Shown here: positions 11,711-38,030 of the stretch, one piece after another
Position numbering within the stretch: the first letter of the stretch is position 1
How the letters are laid out: each line of letters starts with the position of its first letter
From: Latrodectus hesperus
Taxonomy: Eukaryota; Arthropoda; Arachnida; Araneae; Theridiidae
DNA: 64,000 nucleotides
Assembly (NCBI GenBank): GCA_037975125.1
Contig: CM075852.1
Span: 14,570,011-14,634,010 of the forward strand
Reading direction: 5' to 3'
Translations under genes and position numbers: made by a program
Notes under the pieces: model-generated
What the model was told of the DNA's origin: nothing
The model's input: only the letters and a program-made list of their open reading frames with translations
Database searches by the model: none

Positions 11711-11763
11711 CTACTACAGCTGTCAATAATGTCGAATTGATACATTATTGACAGATGTAGTAG
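11711..11763. repeat. inverted repeat, 22-bp arms, 9-nt spacer
   Basis: Arms 11711-11732 and 11742-11763 match with one mismatch. Part of the arm (CTGTCAAT) also occurs just upstream at 11703-11710, so the segment has been copied in both orientations. Confidence 0.7.
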
Positions 11764-12054
11764 GCTACATGAGAACAAAATGACAATCGTTTGGCAGAAA
11801 AAATGCGATTGATTGAGCACTTGGTTACAAAAGTGAAAAACACCATTTGTGAATGAGGGAAACAAATGATAAAGGTGTTTCTCTAAAAGAAAATCGTAAG
11901 AAGTATGGTTTCCCTGGACGTTGAATACTTTTAAAGCATGGAATCGATGATGCTATTAATGAAGGGTATTCTATCTTACTCATCCAGAAGAGATCTTTTT
12001 CCAGCTCTTGGTAAGAATTGTTGTTATATCAGCCCTGTACTTAGCCCTGAGTTG

Positions 12055-12205
12055 GACTCTACTAGTTAGAGAGAATCATTCAGGTGAAGTCTTTATGATT
12101 TTGAAGCAGAAGACCCCCAATACTTGGCCTGCCACCCCCATAGGTATCATTCTACTTGGAGGACATTGTGCCCAAGCCCGAATTTTAATGTGCCCCAGAA
12201 CTGGT
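12055..12205 (-). repeat. tRNA-derived SINE, family 1, truncated
   Basis: Matches the tail and body of the SINE at 3140-3425 in the same orientation (markers TTTGAAGCAGAAGACC, CCTGCCACC, GGACATTG). The tRNA-like head is missing. It abuts the C-terminal end of the Tc1-like remnant that follows. Confidence 0.6.
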
Positions 12206-12990
12206 GAGGGTGGTAGACGTGCAGCAATTCGTCGGCCTAGAATGTCGCAAACATGTTCTATTGAGTTCATGTCGAAAGAACACGCTCGACATTCCATTTG
12301 CATAATTCCTTCCTGCTAAAAGAAATCATTCACGAAGATAGCACGCGATGTGGTCTGGAATATTCCTTCATTAACATAAAGTCATCTATAATTGCCTTGT
12401 GGCAAGGGACTACAGTAAATATGAGGATCTAATTATTTTACCTGTGATTGGTAAGAGCTTTACTTTGAATGATATGGAGATCGGTGCGCTCGTCATTGGT
12501 GATACCAGCATGGAATACCCCTCACCCCCTGCTAAATCTTCATTCACGAACGCAGGATTGTTTCTAGTGTCTTGTTACCTTCAGCTGAAAATATGCCTGC
12601 TATCAGGATGAAGAGAGAGACGAGACTCGTCAGAGAATAGAATATTGCGCCATTCATTTCTTCTCCTTCTCTGCTGCCCACTCCCTGAAGGCGTGACGGT
12701 ACCTTGCTGTTAACGTGACACACACCATCGGTCGGGTAGCATACCGTTGTACAGAATGGAGGTGATTTCAGACAGTGTATGTCGAAACATTGGTATCAGT
12801 AGCCTAGGGATGCTTGTAGAGAAAAATAGCTTTCATATTTCAGCGTCTCCGAGCCATTAATATTAAATAACGATCTCCATTATGTATTGTTACTAGTCTA
12901 CAACTTTACCCTGATTTTTGATTTGCATTTTCAATCTTCAAAAAATAGTTCCAGATCCTGGAAATCACATTTCTTGAAACTCCAATATCT
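12206..12990 (-). pseudogene. Tc1-like transposase remnant, copy 1
   Basis: Reading the minus strand from 12990 downwards gives the landmarks of a Tc1-family transposase in order. A helix-turn-helix segment GVSRNVISRIWN lies near 12975-12945, and DRYLILMARR near 12890. The segment RPMVCVTLTARYR and REWAAE lies near 12735-12670. Close to the C-terminus is IEHVCDILGRRIAARLPP near 12265-12210, the conserved IEHVWD block of the family. Several stops and frameshifts intervene and the catalytic Asp blocks are not readable. The family catalyses cut-and-paste transposition into TA. This copy is inactive, and a SINE replaces its end. Confidence 0.75.
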
Positions 12991-13085
12991 TCTGGTACGC
13001 ATCGGATTCTGTTTGCACTCCTCTAACTGCTTAACAACACTCTAAGTTTTAGATTCGATCAAATGAATTGATTAAGTCATCGCAC

Positions 13086-13922
13086 TCATCGAAACAACGC
13101 GCTTAACAAATGTCGATCATTCTTTTCCACTTTGTCCTCGCAAACTCTCCAAGAGCTGAATAATCTTTTTCCAACTTTTGGAGAGTTTGGGTGGGTGGTA
13201 GGCGTGCAACAATTCATGTTCCTAGAATGACTCAAACAAGTTTTATTGGATTCACATCCTGAAAACACATAGCCAATACCTTTTTATGATCCTTTCTCCA
13301 AAAGGAAATCCTTCCCCTAGTTAGCACAATGTGGCCTACAATAATCTTCAATTAACGTAAAATTATATCTACAATTGTTGCAGCATGAGGGACAGTATGA
13401 GAGTCTTATCTTTATATCAGCAATCGGTCAGAGACTCCGTTTTTGAATGATATGGCGATTTGTGGGCTCATCAATAGAGAGGCCAACATAGCAATCACTC
13501 CTTCACCGTTAAATCTGACACTTTCATGCACAAACTTATGATTGTTTTTAGTGCTACGTTCCCACCGAAGTAAAGTACGTCTTTTACCAGGATGAAGAGA
13601 GAGAAAAAAAATTCTATCATTTATTTCTCAAGTTCACCTATTTTGTGTCCACTTCCTGTGGATGCGATTTTACCTTGCTGTTAACGTGACACACACTATT
13701 AATTAGCAAACATACATCCGTACAGGGTAAAGGTGATTTTGAACAGTTTGTGTCAAAATTAGGGTACCAGTAACCGACAGAAGATTTTGTTCATATTTTG
13801 GTGTTTCTTAGCCCCTTAGTGTTGAATGACAGTCCCCAAAAATGGTTCCAGATTTTGGAAATCACGCTTTCTCCAATGACGTCTTAATGAATGTCTATCA
13901 TTTTTTTCACTTTGTCTGAAAT
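13086..13922 (-). pseudogene. Tc1-like transposase remnant, copy 2, plus truncated third C-terminus
   Basis: Aligns as a direct repeat with copy 1 and is more decayed. The helix-turn-helix part (GESVISKIWN) lies near 13870-13845. Shared segments include GTTAACGTGACACAC (13680 versus 12710) and CAGGATGAAGAGAGAGA (13600 versus 12610). The C-terminal end (DKVEKNDRHLL) lies near 13145-13100. A second, diverged version of that C-terminal end (DKVKKM) sits at 13920-13880, immediately before the helix-turn-helix of this copy. That suggests a head-to-tail array of the same element, about 0.8-0.9 kb per unit. Inactive. Confidence 0.7.
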
Positions 13923-13934
13923 TAAGTCGAAAGT

Positions 13935-13994
13935 TAAATCTCAATTATTGCAGCTAAAATGTCGTCTTCGTCGTCAAACTTAAAATCTGCATAC
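13935..13994 (-). CDS. possible acidic terminal exon, phase 0
   Basis: On the minus strand a pyrimidine-rich tract ends in TTTCGCAG (AG at 13996-13995) and is followed by 19 sense codons and a TAA. The frame contains FKFDDEDDIL, a notable acidic cluster. Its incoming phase is 0, so it does not join directly in frame to the signal-peptide exon at 15562-15719, which leaves two bases. In the phase that exon would impose, the reading closes after 13 codons. It could need an intervening exon, belong to another gene, or be chance. Confidence 0.2.
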
Positions 13995-13999
13995 TGCGA

Positions 14000-15007
14000 A
14001 ATTTGAAAATGAGAAAAATTTGCAACTATGACTTACTTCCATTTTATTCAAAAATATTGCTTATACAGTTATTTTATAAAAGACTTACAATATCCTTTAA
14101 ATGTTTTGTGTAGTTTGATTACTTGGAGGCGTATTGCAAAAGTTTCATTTTATTTTTTTTAGATTTATTTCAAATTTTGCTTTTTTTGGGGAAATGGTTT
14201 CTTTGAAAGTATATTTGATTTTTACTATCTGTATGTTAAAAAAATTTTAAGATAAGACTTATGAAATAAAGTAGAAACCAGAATTATTACATTTTTAATA
14301 TTATTTCAAATTCTGGGAGAAAAGAGAAGTTTTAAAGTTACTGAATCAAATAAATATAGTTTGTGAGGAAATACGATGCATAATTTTTTGATAAAAATCG
14401 ATGAACGAGTGCATGAGTTATAATACGATACAATTTTAACGATTCTCATTGATTTTTTGTGCTTCTCTTGTGATAAGTCATGCCAATTGAATTATATGAA
14501 AAAAAACTTTAAAAAGTGGAGCTTTTCACATCGATATTAATGTTCTTCACTTATGTGGCAGACCATAATCTTATATCTGAAACCAGTGTTGAATATCATT
14601 TGACATGCGATATATATTTGTGTTAAATTCCTCATTCATTTTATGGTAAAAATTCATCTATCTGTTTCAGAACTTTCAAAATTTCTTGATTTTTTCCTAA
14701 TCTTGTATTTAAAGAAAATAACGAAATAATTAAAATCAATACAGATAACGATACAGACTGTAGCTTCAGAAAATTAGAAATAAACAGTTTATACGAATTG
14801 ATTGTTCGGATGGTAATTTAAATAATCATTTTTACAGTAATAATTTTCTTCTTTATAATATAAAATATAAAAATCTCTATATTAACCGAAAATACCAAAA
14901 ATAAATTAAAATGCCGGAAAAAAATCTTTTCATTATTACTGTGCATGTAAATGCCAGTACTGCCGAATACTGCATGAAAACTGCGAGTCATGATTTTGTT
15001 GATCCCC
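14000..15007. other. AT-rich non-coding stretch
   Basis: No gene or repeat family recognised. GTAAGT donor-like sites occur on the minus strand near 14033 and 14090 but have no convincing exon attached. Confidence 0.45.
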
Positions 15008-15066
15008 CTCTACATTTCTACTCTCTGTTGATGCTCTTTTCATCAACAGAGAGTAGAAATGTAGAG
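15008..15066. repeat. perfect hairpin, 26-bp arms, 7-nt loop
   Basis: Arms 15008-15033 and 15041-15066 are perfectly complementary; the loop is CTCTTTT. Composition is balanced and not simple sequence (core TTTCTACTCTCTGTTGATG). A transcript would fold into a small-hairpin-RNA-like stem. It lies downstream, on the minus strand, of the signal-peptide exon and would be intronic to that gene. No transposon ends were seen outside the arms. Confidence 0.8.
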
Positions 15067-15141
15067 AAACGTTTATTAATGATATGATCCATTAGCGAAA
15101 CAAAGGCTGTCACTCTGCATGTAACTAAGTCTCTTTGATTC

Positions 15142-15196
15142 TTACAAATTTAAACGCTTGTAACTCTGAGTGGTCAGTTTCAGACAAAATTTGTGT
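15142..15196 (-). CDS. alternative phase-compatible short terminal exon
   Basis: After an acceptor GCTCTATTAG (AG at 15198-15197), minus strand, a frame entered with two bases stays open for 17 full codons before TAA at 15144-15142. It contains one Cys and several Lys/Arg. It is the nearest phase-compatible 3' partner for the signal-peptide exon (intron about 360 bp). Nothing else supports it, and chance is the default explanation. Confidence 0.12.
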
Positions 15197-15561
15197 CTAA
15201 TAGAGCATACAATGAATCAGAAGATATTAAAACGGAAGATAAATCAGATATCCATATTATGCTAGTGATTGGAGAGTGTTATTTCTGCAGTCCAAGATCT
15301 GAGAGTTTTCAGTTAGGCAATATCACTTATCTAAGAGATGGAATAGGACATTTTGTTCAATCTTGGATGTCACCTACTCCCCAATTTTGCTGAATCAATA
15401 TTTAGAAAATTGAAAATGGTGATAAAGCAGAAGCTTAACTTGACAGTCTTGATTTTAAAACACTTTTCACAATAAAACCCATGAATGATATAATTTTATT
15501 GTGTCATCGTGCTTGCAAAGATTTTTTTTGTCGGCATTGTAGAGCCACGACAAATACTTAC

Positions 15562-15719
15562 TCAGCAGAGCGGGTACAGACAGGTCTGCACCGCCCTTTC
15601 TCACAAATCCTTGTGCATCTTCTGCCTTCTGCTGTGCTGACCTCGTAGCTCAACATCACCAAAAGCACAATCAGACCAACAGTGTAGAAGTGAGAGGATC
15701 GCATAATTCAGCTGTAGCA
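15562..15719 (-). CDS. exon for a secreted four-cysteine basic peptide, beta-hairpin antimicrobial peptide-like
   Basis: On the minus strand an acceptor (TTTTTGTTTTAG, AG at 15721-15720) precedes a 15-base 5' UTR remnant and an ATG at 15704-15702. The frame runs 47 codons to a GTAAGT donor whose GT is 15561-15560, leaving two bases (GA). If not spliced, it stops after Glu48 at TAA 15560-15558. Residues 1-25 look like a signal peptide: hydrophobic core V9-L18, with S23-T24-A25 fitting the -3/-1 rule. The mature part is basic (R28, R29, R32, K36, R38, R40, R45), with cysteines at 30, 34, 39 and 43. That C-x3-C-x4-C-x3-C spacing is the one in gomesin, tachyplesins and polyphemusins, which fold as disulfide-braced hairpins and disrupt microbial membranes. 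The aromatic residues those peptides carry between the cysteines are missing here, so activity is uncertain. A further exon, possibly an acidic propeptide, is expected. Other four-cysteine secreted peptides remain possible. Confidence 0.65.
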
Positions 15720-16029
15720 CTAAAACAAAAATCATTTATTTAAGTAAATGCTTTTCAACACAACATTCATGCAGTGTACCATTCCAGTATTTTGAAAAAT
15801 TGGTATGAGTCATGAGTTGGTTTTTATTAAATCTAAAAAAAATTATAAAATGACATGTGGTATTAATTTATTCTGAATGAAATTATCTTAATCTAAATTT
15901 TACTTTAAATGGAGATTTGATGAAATTTAGATTTTCATTGATTATACGAATCATGTAGACTCAGTATATTTTAAAATTAATTAAATATTAAAAAGCAGTT
16001 TAATCTGATGGGTAAAGACTAACATAGGA

Positions 16030-16236
16030 TCTTTACAAGTACGTTTGGCCGCATCATTTCCTGTTGGAATATGTCTGACGGCGAACTCTCAATGCATTAC
16101 AGGCTACAACAGAGCTGACTGCTCCCTGCACCAGCAATGTTTACTAGAGGAATGCTGGAGTGAAAACCATGAAACCTGTTGTCGGGCTAGTGGGAGGATG
16201 AACCATTCAGCAATTGCTCTCTACATTGTTTCCTGA
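16030..16236 (+). CDS. cysteine-rich open frame, possible exon
   Basis: A plus-strand frame in a GC-richer patch reads about 68 codons to TGA at 16234-16236. Seven cysteines fall within about 40 residues, spaced C-x6-C-x8-C-x5-C-x4-C-x7-CC (first Cys in VGIC, last pair in ETCCR). Such density is unusual for chance sequence. There is no ATG with a signal peptide at the start; possible acceptors are CATAG or TTACAAG just upstream (about 16027-16039), and a weak GTGGGA donor lies near 16190. The CC end and DCS segment recall small secreted disulfide-rich domains, but I cannot name a family. A minus-strand frame overlaps it (16187-16438) and could instead be the real one. It lies about 0.3 kb from the oppositely oriented signal-peptide exon. 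Confidence 0.3.
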   Translation, partial: SLQVRLAASFPVGICLTANSQCITGYNRADCSLHQQCLLEECWSENHETCCRASGRMNHSAIALYIVS

Positions 16237-16239
16237 TTT

Positions 16240-26448
<10,209 letters not shown>

Positions 26449-26859
26449 AATAACTGTGTCTCTTCACGATATTTCCCACCTACACACCAATTTTCCTAAT
26501 CAAGGAATTTCAGTCAATTCAGATGTTAAATTCTTAACCATAAGCCATATTTTCCAGATCTAACTCCCAGTAATTTTCATCTTTTCTTTTAACTAAAAAA
26601 GTATTTTATAGTATGTTCTTAATGGAAATGGTTAAAAATAAGAGAATATTATGACCATCTAATATAGTGACTTGGTGATAGAAGAGTATGGCATGGAATG
26701 CGCTCTTGAGTATAAATCTTGTTGCCAGATACAGTAAATGTAAGTTGAGATCATAAAGAGATATAATGCAAAGTTCATGCATACAGCATAAACATTGTTT
26801 TCAAAAAACAATGGAATTTTTATTCTACGTGGCTAAACCTTTTTATTTTCTGAATGGAA

Positions 26860-29200
<2,341 letters not shown>

Positions 29201-30149
29201 ATTATCATTTAAAAATAACTACAATTAGAAGCATTTTATATTCTATTTATTGAATCTAAAGTATTTAAATGTCTTATAAGCGCGATAAATGAATGTTTTT
29301 GTCAACCAAAACATATATTTAAGATTGTTACTATTCTATGTAAATTTTTATTTGAAGGTCATTTTGTTTCATATATAATTTTTTTTTAAGGTATCAGAAA
29401 ATACGCTATCATTTCATCAAAAAATTATATTATTTAATTTGTTATAAGCACTATATCTAGGATTTTACTAGTTAATAAAATTTTTAGCTCTTTTTTTCAC
29501 TCACTTCAATAAACTTTTATTTAATATATGATTTCCAATAGCTGAATGACATTCCCATTAATTTAAATTATTGAATTTCAGCTTAGTTACCACATTATTC
29601 ATTTATTACTGAACTGTCACACAGTTAGATGAATATTCAAAAAATTCTTTACACCCAAATGTTACGATATTGATAAATTATTTGTAATAACATTCATTAT
29701 ACTTTTATGCCAATAAAAGCCTTCCTAAATAAAAAATGTATATGTTACGAAAAAATCCTAATAAAACTTATTTTCCATATCTAACGATTTGTTTTCGTCT
29801 ATTAGAAAGTAATAGTTATTCTTGCAGTGTAAACAGTTTTACATGAGAAGCTTTTCATTTAATTAAATGAGAGCCATTCATGTGATATATCATAAAAATG
29901 TATAATTAAGTGCAAATAATATGTGAATAAACTCTAAAATGATACACATATTTTAGAGTCATCTTTTGAAAAGAAAAAACATGTCTTATATTATATTCAT
30001 CATTCTCCTATTTATTGTAGCGCATAACAATTTTTGTATCAACATTGAATTGTTAGGTTTATCACTCTAAGATCACTTTTTGTACACATGATGCGAGTCA
30101 ATTTGACCGAAACATGCTGTTTAAAATAGATTACAAAACACTTCAAACA
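29201..30149. other. AT-rich non-coding stretch
   Basis: Nothing recognisable apart from a 10-bp-arm inverted repeat (ACTCTAAAAT) near 29932-29959. Confidence 0.45.
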
Positions 30150-30240
30150 TCAAAGCTTGAGGTGGGATTGAAACCCACGAACTATTGATCCGAAAGCCAT
30201 TCCATTGCTAATTCGGCTATCGTTGAATGAAACAATGAAT
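30150..30240 (-). repeat. tRNA-derived sequence (SINE head or tRNA pseudogene)
   Basis: The minus strand reads ATAGCCGAATTAGCAATGG (box A-like), then GGCTTTCGGATCA in the anticodon region, then GTGGGTTTCAATCCCACC (a well-formed T-arm with box B and a 5-bp stem). A matching acceptor stem is not evident, so a functional tRNA is unlikely. No second copy lies in the window to define a SINE family. Confidence 0.5.
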
Positions 30241-34589
<4,349 letters not shown>

Positions 34590-34870
34590 GACATTGGTGG
34601 CCTGATTGGTTGCGACGTTCATTCCCATTATCGTAAGGTAGTGAGCTCGAATCCCGATCAGACAATGTGTTCGCTAATGGAGGCTGTACACGCAAAATAT
34701 TTAATAGTTGCAATGTCCTTCAAGTGAATCTCTAGGCCTAGTTTGCTTTTAAATTACGAAGACCCTACAATTCTTAGGATCCAAGATGTCATACATATCC
34801 CGCTAGAAGAGGTGAAAACTTCTAGTGCTGGGTAAAAGGATACTCTGAGCAAACTGATATTTTTATCAAT
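34590..34870 (+). repeat. tRNA-derived SINE, family 1 (plus strand)
   Basis: Box A-like TGGCCTGATTGGTTGCG is followed about 35 bases later by a box B-like GAGCTCGAATCCC. The body (GCAATGTCCTTC) and tail (GAAGACCC, GGATCC) match the minus-strand copies elsewhere in the window. Appears nearly full length. Confidence 0.75.
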
Positions 34871-35289
34871 GTCCGAAGTCTAGCTTTTTTAATCTGGTTT
34901 CTGGGCGAATTAATTCTTAGTTCTAGTCTTTAAATATTTAACGTAAAATGTGTTCAGCTTTACTGAAATCGTTTTTATCAGTTATTTGATGATATTATAA
35001 TTTATGTCCCTAGCTTGCATTTCTTTATTTTAGTACCAATTATTTTTATCTAAAGGAAATGGCAAACTGGAAATAAAACTGATGGTCATTAAATCTGCTA
35101 CACTTGGTAGAAATGCATATAATAAAATGATATTCATTAGACGAATGTATTATTCTGAAAATAAAAAAATTGAAACTTTTAAAAACTGACGAGCATAGAT
35201 TATGAAAAATTAGCAAACACAATAACCACCTCTGGAAACAATAACAGCACACATACGCTTGAGCAGTAAGTGAAACGAGTACAGACACA

Positions 35290-35560
35290 GCTGCCCATGC
35301 AACTTCAACATAATAGCACTGTTCATCGAGCGCAGAGTGGTATTTGCTGATGAACCAAACTCTCGATAACCATTGAATGAATGTTTTTATGGATGAAAAA
35401 ATGTGAGCTCCTCAAGGCAACAGCCGACGATTTTCTCTATCACGAATCATGTTTCCAGTATTGTTTGGTGTTTACTGGATCAAGAAAAGTCAATACAATG
35501 CTGGACACAAACGGGCTTTTTTCATCCTGTAGAAATGTATCCTCAGAATGTCAAGTATAG
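35290..35560 (+). pseudogene. probable Tc1-like transposase fragment (first catalytic block)
   Basis: The plus strand reads RVVFADE near 35336-35358, resembling the first catalytic Asp block of Tc1-like transposases (VLFSDESRF), followed by loosely matching sequence with stops. The block is short and decayed, so the assignment is tentative. Confidence 0.35.
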
Positions 35561-35759
35561 CTACTTGTTTTTTTAATACGTATAAATTCTGCATTCTTAT
35601 TTTAGTTTAGTTTTTGCTTTGAGTTGCATCAGTTATGGTGTTATTATTGTTTTTCTAATGGTATAAGAAAAATGAAATAAGATTTTATGTATGCAATTAA
35701 ATAAACTATTTAATTAATTGAGAAATAAAGTATATGAAAAGACAAAATGGTTTATTTTT

Positions 35760-36090
35760 ACTGTTGAATCTAATCTAAAGCACATAATGAATGGAGTGAC
35801 TCACTTTAAAAAACAAACATGCACAAGCTAGTGTTCAAAGTGCTGTCATTTCGATCCAGATATGTATATAATTGGCACTACACACTATCGCTCTCAATGA
35901 GGGGCCGTTATAACGATGTCCAACTGTGATGTAGAGTCAAGGTGACCTTCCAGATGACCATCCTGAATCCATTGGTTCCATAGTCTGAAAATAAACATGG
36001 AATCTCGACTGATATTATATTTCGATACGATACTCGCAATAACAATAGGCTACAATTCGACCTCTACCAAAGGGAGAACTGTGGTGGTAG
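35760..36090 (-). pseudogene. probable Tc1-like transposase DNA-binding fragment
   Basis: The minus strand near 35985-35885 reads RLWNQWIQDGHLEGH, resembling the end of the helix-turn-helix and the linker of Tc1-like transposases. Stops follow. Orientation is opposite to the fragment at 35290-35560, so these would be two insertions or an inverted piece. Confidence 0.35.
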
Positions 36091-36933
36091 GAGTCAAAAT
36101 GTGCTTAATTTAATATTATTATTTTTAAGATATCTAAGTATGAACAATTTTATCTAATAACGATAATATAAAATTAGAATTTAAATTGACGACATTAAAT
36201 TAACGCTACAAAAATATCGTTTTCATTTTCTATCAAAATGTGAATTGGCAACAGAAAAGGAGTTTGATATAAACAACAAAAAAGAATGTCTTTTATTCTA
36301 GTACCAAGTGGTAATTATAAAGTATGTTTAGGTTATATTGTAAAACGCAAATAATTGTAAAATATAAAATGTAATGTATTAAGTAAATATAAAGTAACAC
36401 TTGTAAATATTCATCTTAATAAAATTGTTTCGCAGTCATCATCTGCTTGGTGACTACAGTAACCATTTCTCCATTTTACACCAGCTATCACAAAAAGTTT
36501 TCAACAGCAATAACATCCAAATGCAGTTTGGGTTTGATTAATTTGTAGCACAATTTGTTTTCATTGAAACGCATTGCAAGCATTACTATCAACGCCTATT
36601 TTAGATGAATGATTTGAAAACTAAACTGCTGCGAAAAACTAAAGCAACCATGTAAATTGTATAAGTAAATAGTTATGATATTGCTGAAAAGGAGTTCTTG
36701 TGGTCAGTACAATGAAATGCATTTCAATCGAAATGTCATGCTTATTCAAATGTCAGGAAAAAAAAGTCACAGGTTACTTGATTGTTCATATTACTTGTGT
36801 GGTTAGCATGCGTAACTCAGACTACAATAACTGGAAGGATGGAGATATAGTTAAAGATATTCTCTGCAAGTGGAAATGCGTTCTTTCGTGAAAAATCATT
36901 GGAAAGGAAAAATCATTCGGACGACTTCACATG

Positions 36934-37084
36934 CGACTTTTTCTGTTTTTCAAGTCTTTCCCACTCAGACCTCACTTTTTCCTCTAGCTTTTCAAACTCC
37001 TCTATAGTTAAACCTATTATATTAAGAAAGATTCTTGTGGAAAAGTGAGGTCTGAATGGGAAAAACGTGAAAAACATAAAAAGT
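36934..37084. repeat. imperfect inverted repeat, 47-bp arms, about 57-nt spacer
   Basis: Arms 36934-36980 and 37038-37084 pair with a handful of mismatches (central shared block CAGACCTCACTTTT and its complement). It lies at the 5' edge of the Tc1-like remnant that follows and may be the remains of its terminal region or a separate foldback insertion. Confidence 0.6.
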
Positions 37085-38030
37085 GGAATAATGATCAAAA
37101 AGCTGGAAGAGGGACGTAGTGTGACCATTGCAACTGAAGTGCTCGGAATAAACTAAAGCACTGTTTCATTAGGAAAGCCTTTCAAACCATAGAAAGGTTG
37201 GTTGTGGTCATCACAAGAAAATAATTTAAGATTGACCGATATATTGTCTTGCAAATGAAAAAGCCCAAAACTAGTCAGCAAGCTCTATTGCTCAATAGTT
37301 GAACAATGGGGCGACAAGTGTCATGGTTTACTGAGTGCAGACGCCTTCACATAGGTGGCGTATCCTTCCGTCTGGAATGCAACATCCAGTTGAAAGTTGG
37401 CCGTCAGCGCCACCATCTTGTGTAATGCAAGGGGCACAAACTCTGAGCATTAGAATCGTCTCCACTTTAAAGATGAGAGAAGCTTCTGTGCCACAAACGA
37501 TTGTCAATTCCAGTTAATTTGGAAAGAAGTAGGGAAACTGTTTCATCCAAATAACATCACGAAAAGAGACGGTCTTGATGTTGTCGTTTCGGTTGGTATT
37601 ATCCTGACTGAGCTGCATGTTTATCAGCAGAGATTCTGTAACTGGAGGTTACTATTGTCAGAAGCTGATCCTTCCTCGTGTAAGTTTGATCCAAGGTGCA
37701 TTGGAGCAAACATTGTTTTTGTGGATGAAAATTCACGATCACATCTGACTCCTGCTGTTCAGCAGCTACTTGAAAGAGAAGATATCACTCGAAAGTATTG
37801 GCTTGTATAGTTCCCTGATTGATAACATGTGTGGAATTCTTAAGGAGACGCTTTGTGGCTTGATTATATCCTGCAAGGAATACCCTCTTCAACTGAAACA
37901 GATGCTGATTGAGGAATGGGGCAATCTTATCTCAAGAACTGTTGGATAATCTGGTGCTGAGTATGAAGAGATGGTCCGAAGCAATCATTGTAGTAAGGAA
38001 AGAGAATATTTCGTACCAGAGAACATATGC
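37085..38030 (+). pseudogene. Tc1-like transposase pseudogene (all major blocks readable)
   Basis: Plus-strand landmarks in order: helix-turn-helix with LGINxSTVS near 37145; DRYIVLQMK near 37235; MGRQVSWFTECRRLH near 37305-37355; LKVGRQRHH near 37395. Further on are NWRLLL and CIGANIVFVDENSRSH near 37700-37740, then PAVQQLLEREDI near 37760. A weak CGILKET block (IEHVWG region) lies near 37830, and ISYQRTYACC near the C-terminus. The first catalytic block (FSDESRF) is missing, the second has Glu where the Asp before Asn is expected, and several frameshifts and stops occur. It is the same Tc1 family as the remnant at 49640-56280. Confidence 0.8.

Noticed and set aside
14028..14095. Minus-strand GTAAGT sites as donors of a middle exon for the peptide gene
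   Set aside because: The nearest acceptors give either a 43-base intron or an exon that closes in frame; no convincing middle exon was found.
30150..30240. Functional tRNA gene
   Set aside because: Box A, box B and a T-arm are visible, but no pairing acceptor stem or clean anticodon arm was found; a SINE head or pseudogene fits better. The heads of SINE families 1 and 2 were rejected as tRNA genes for the same reason.
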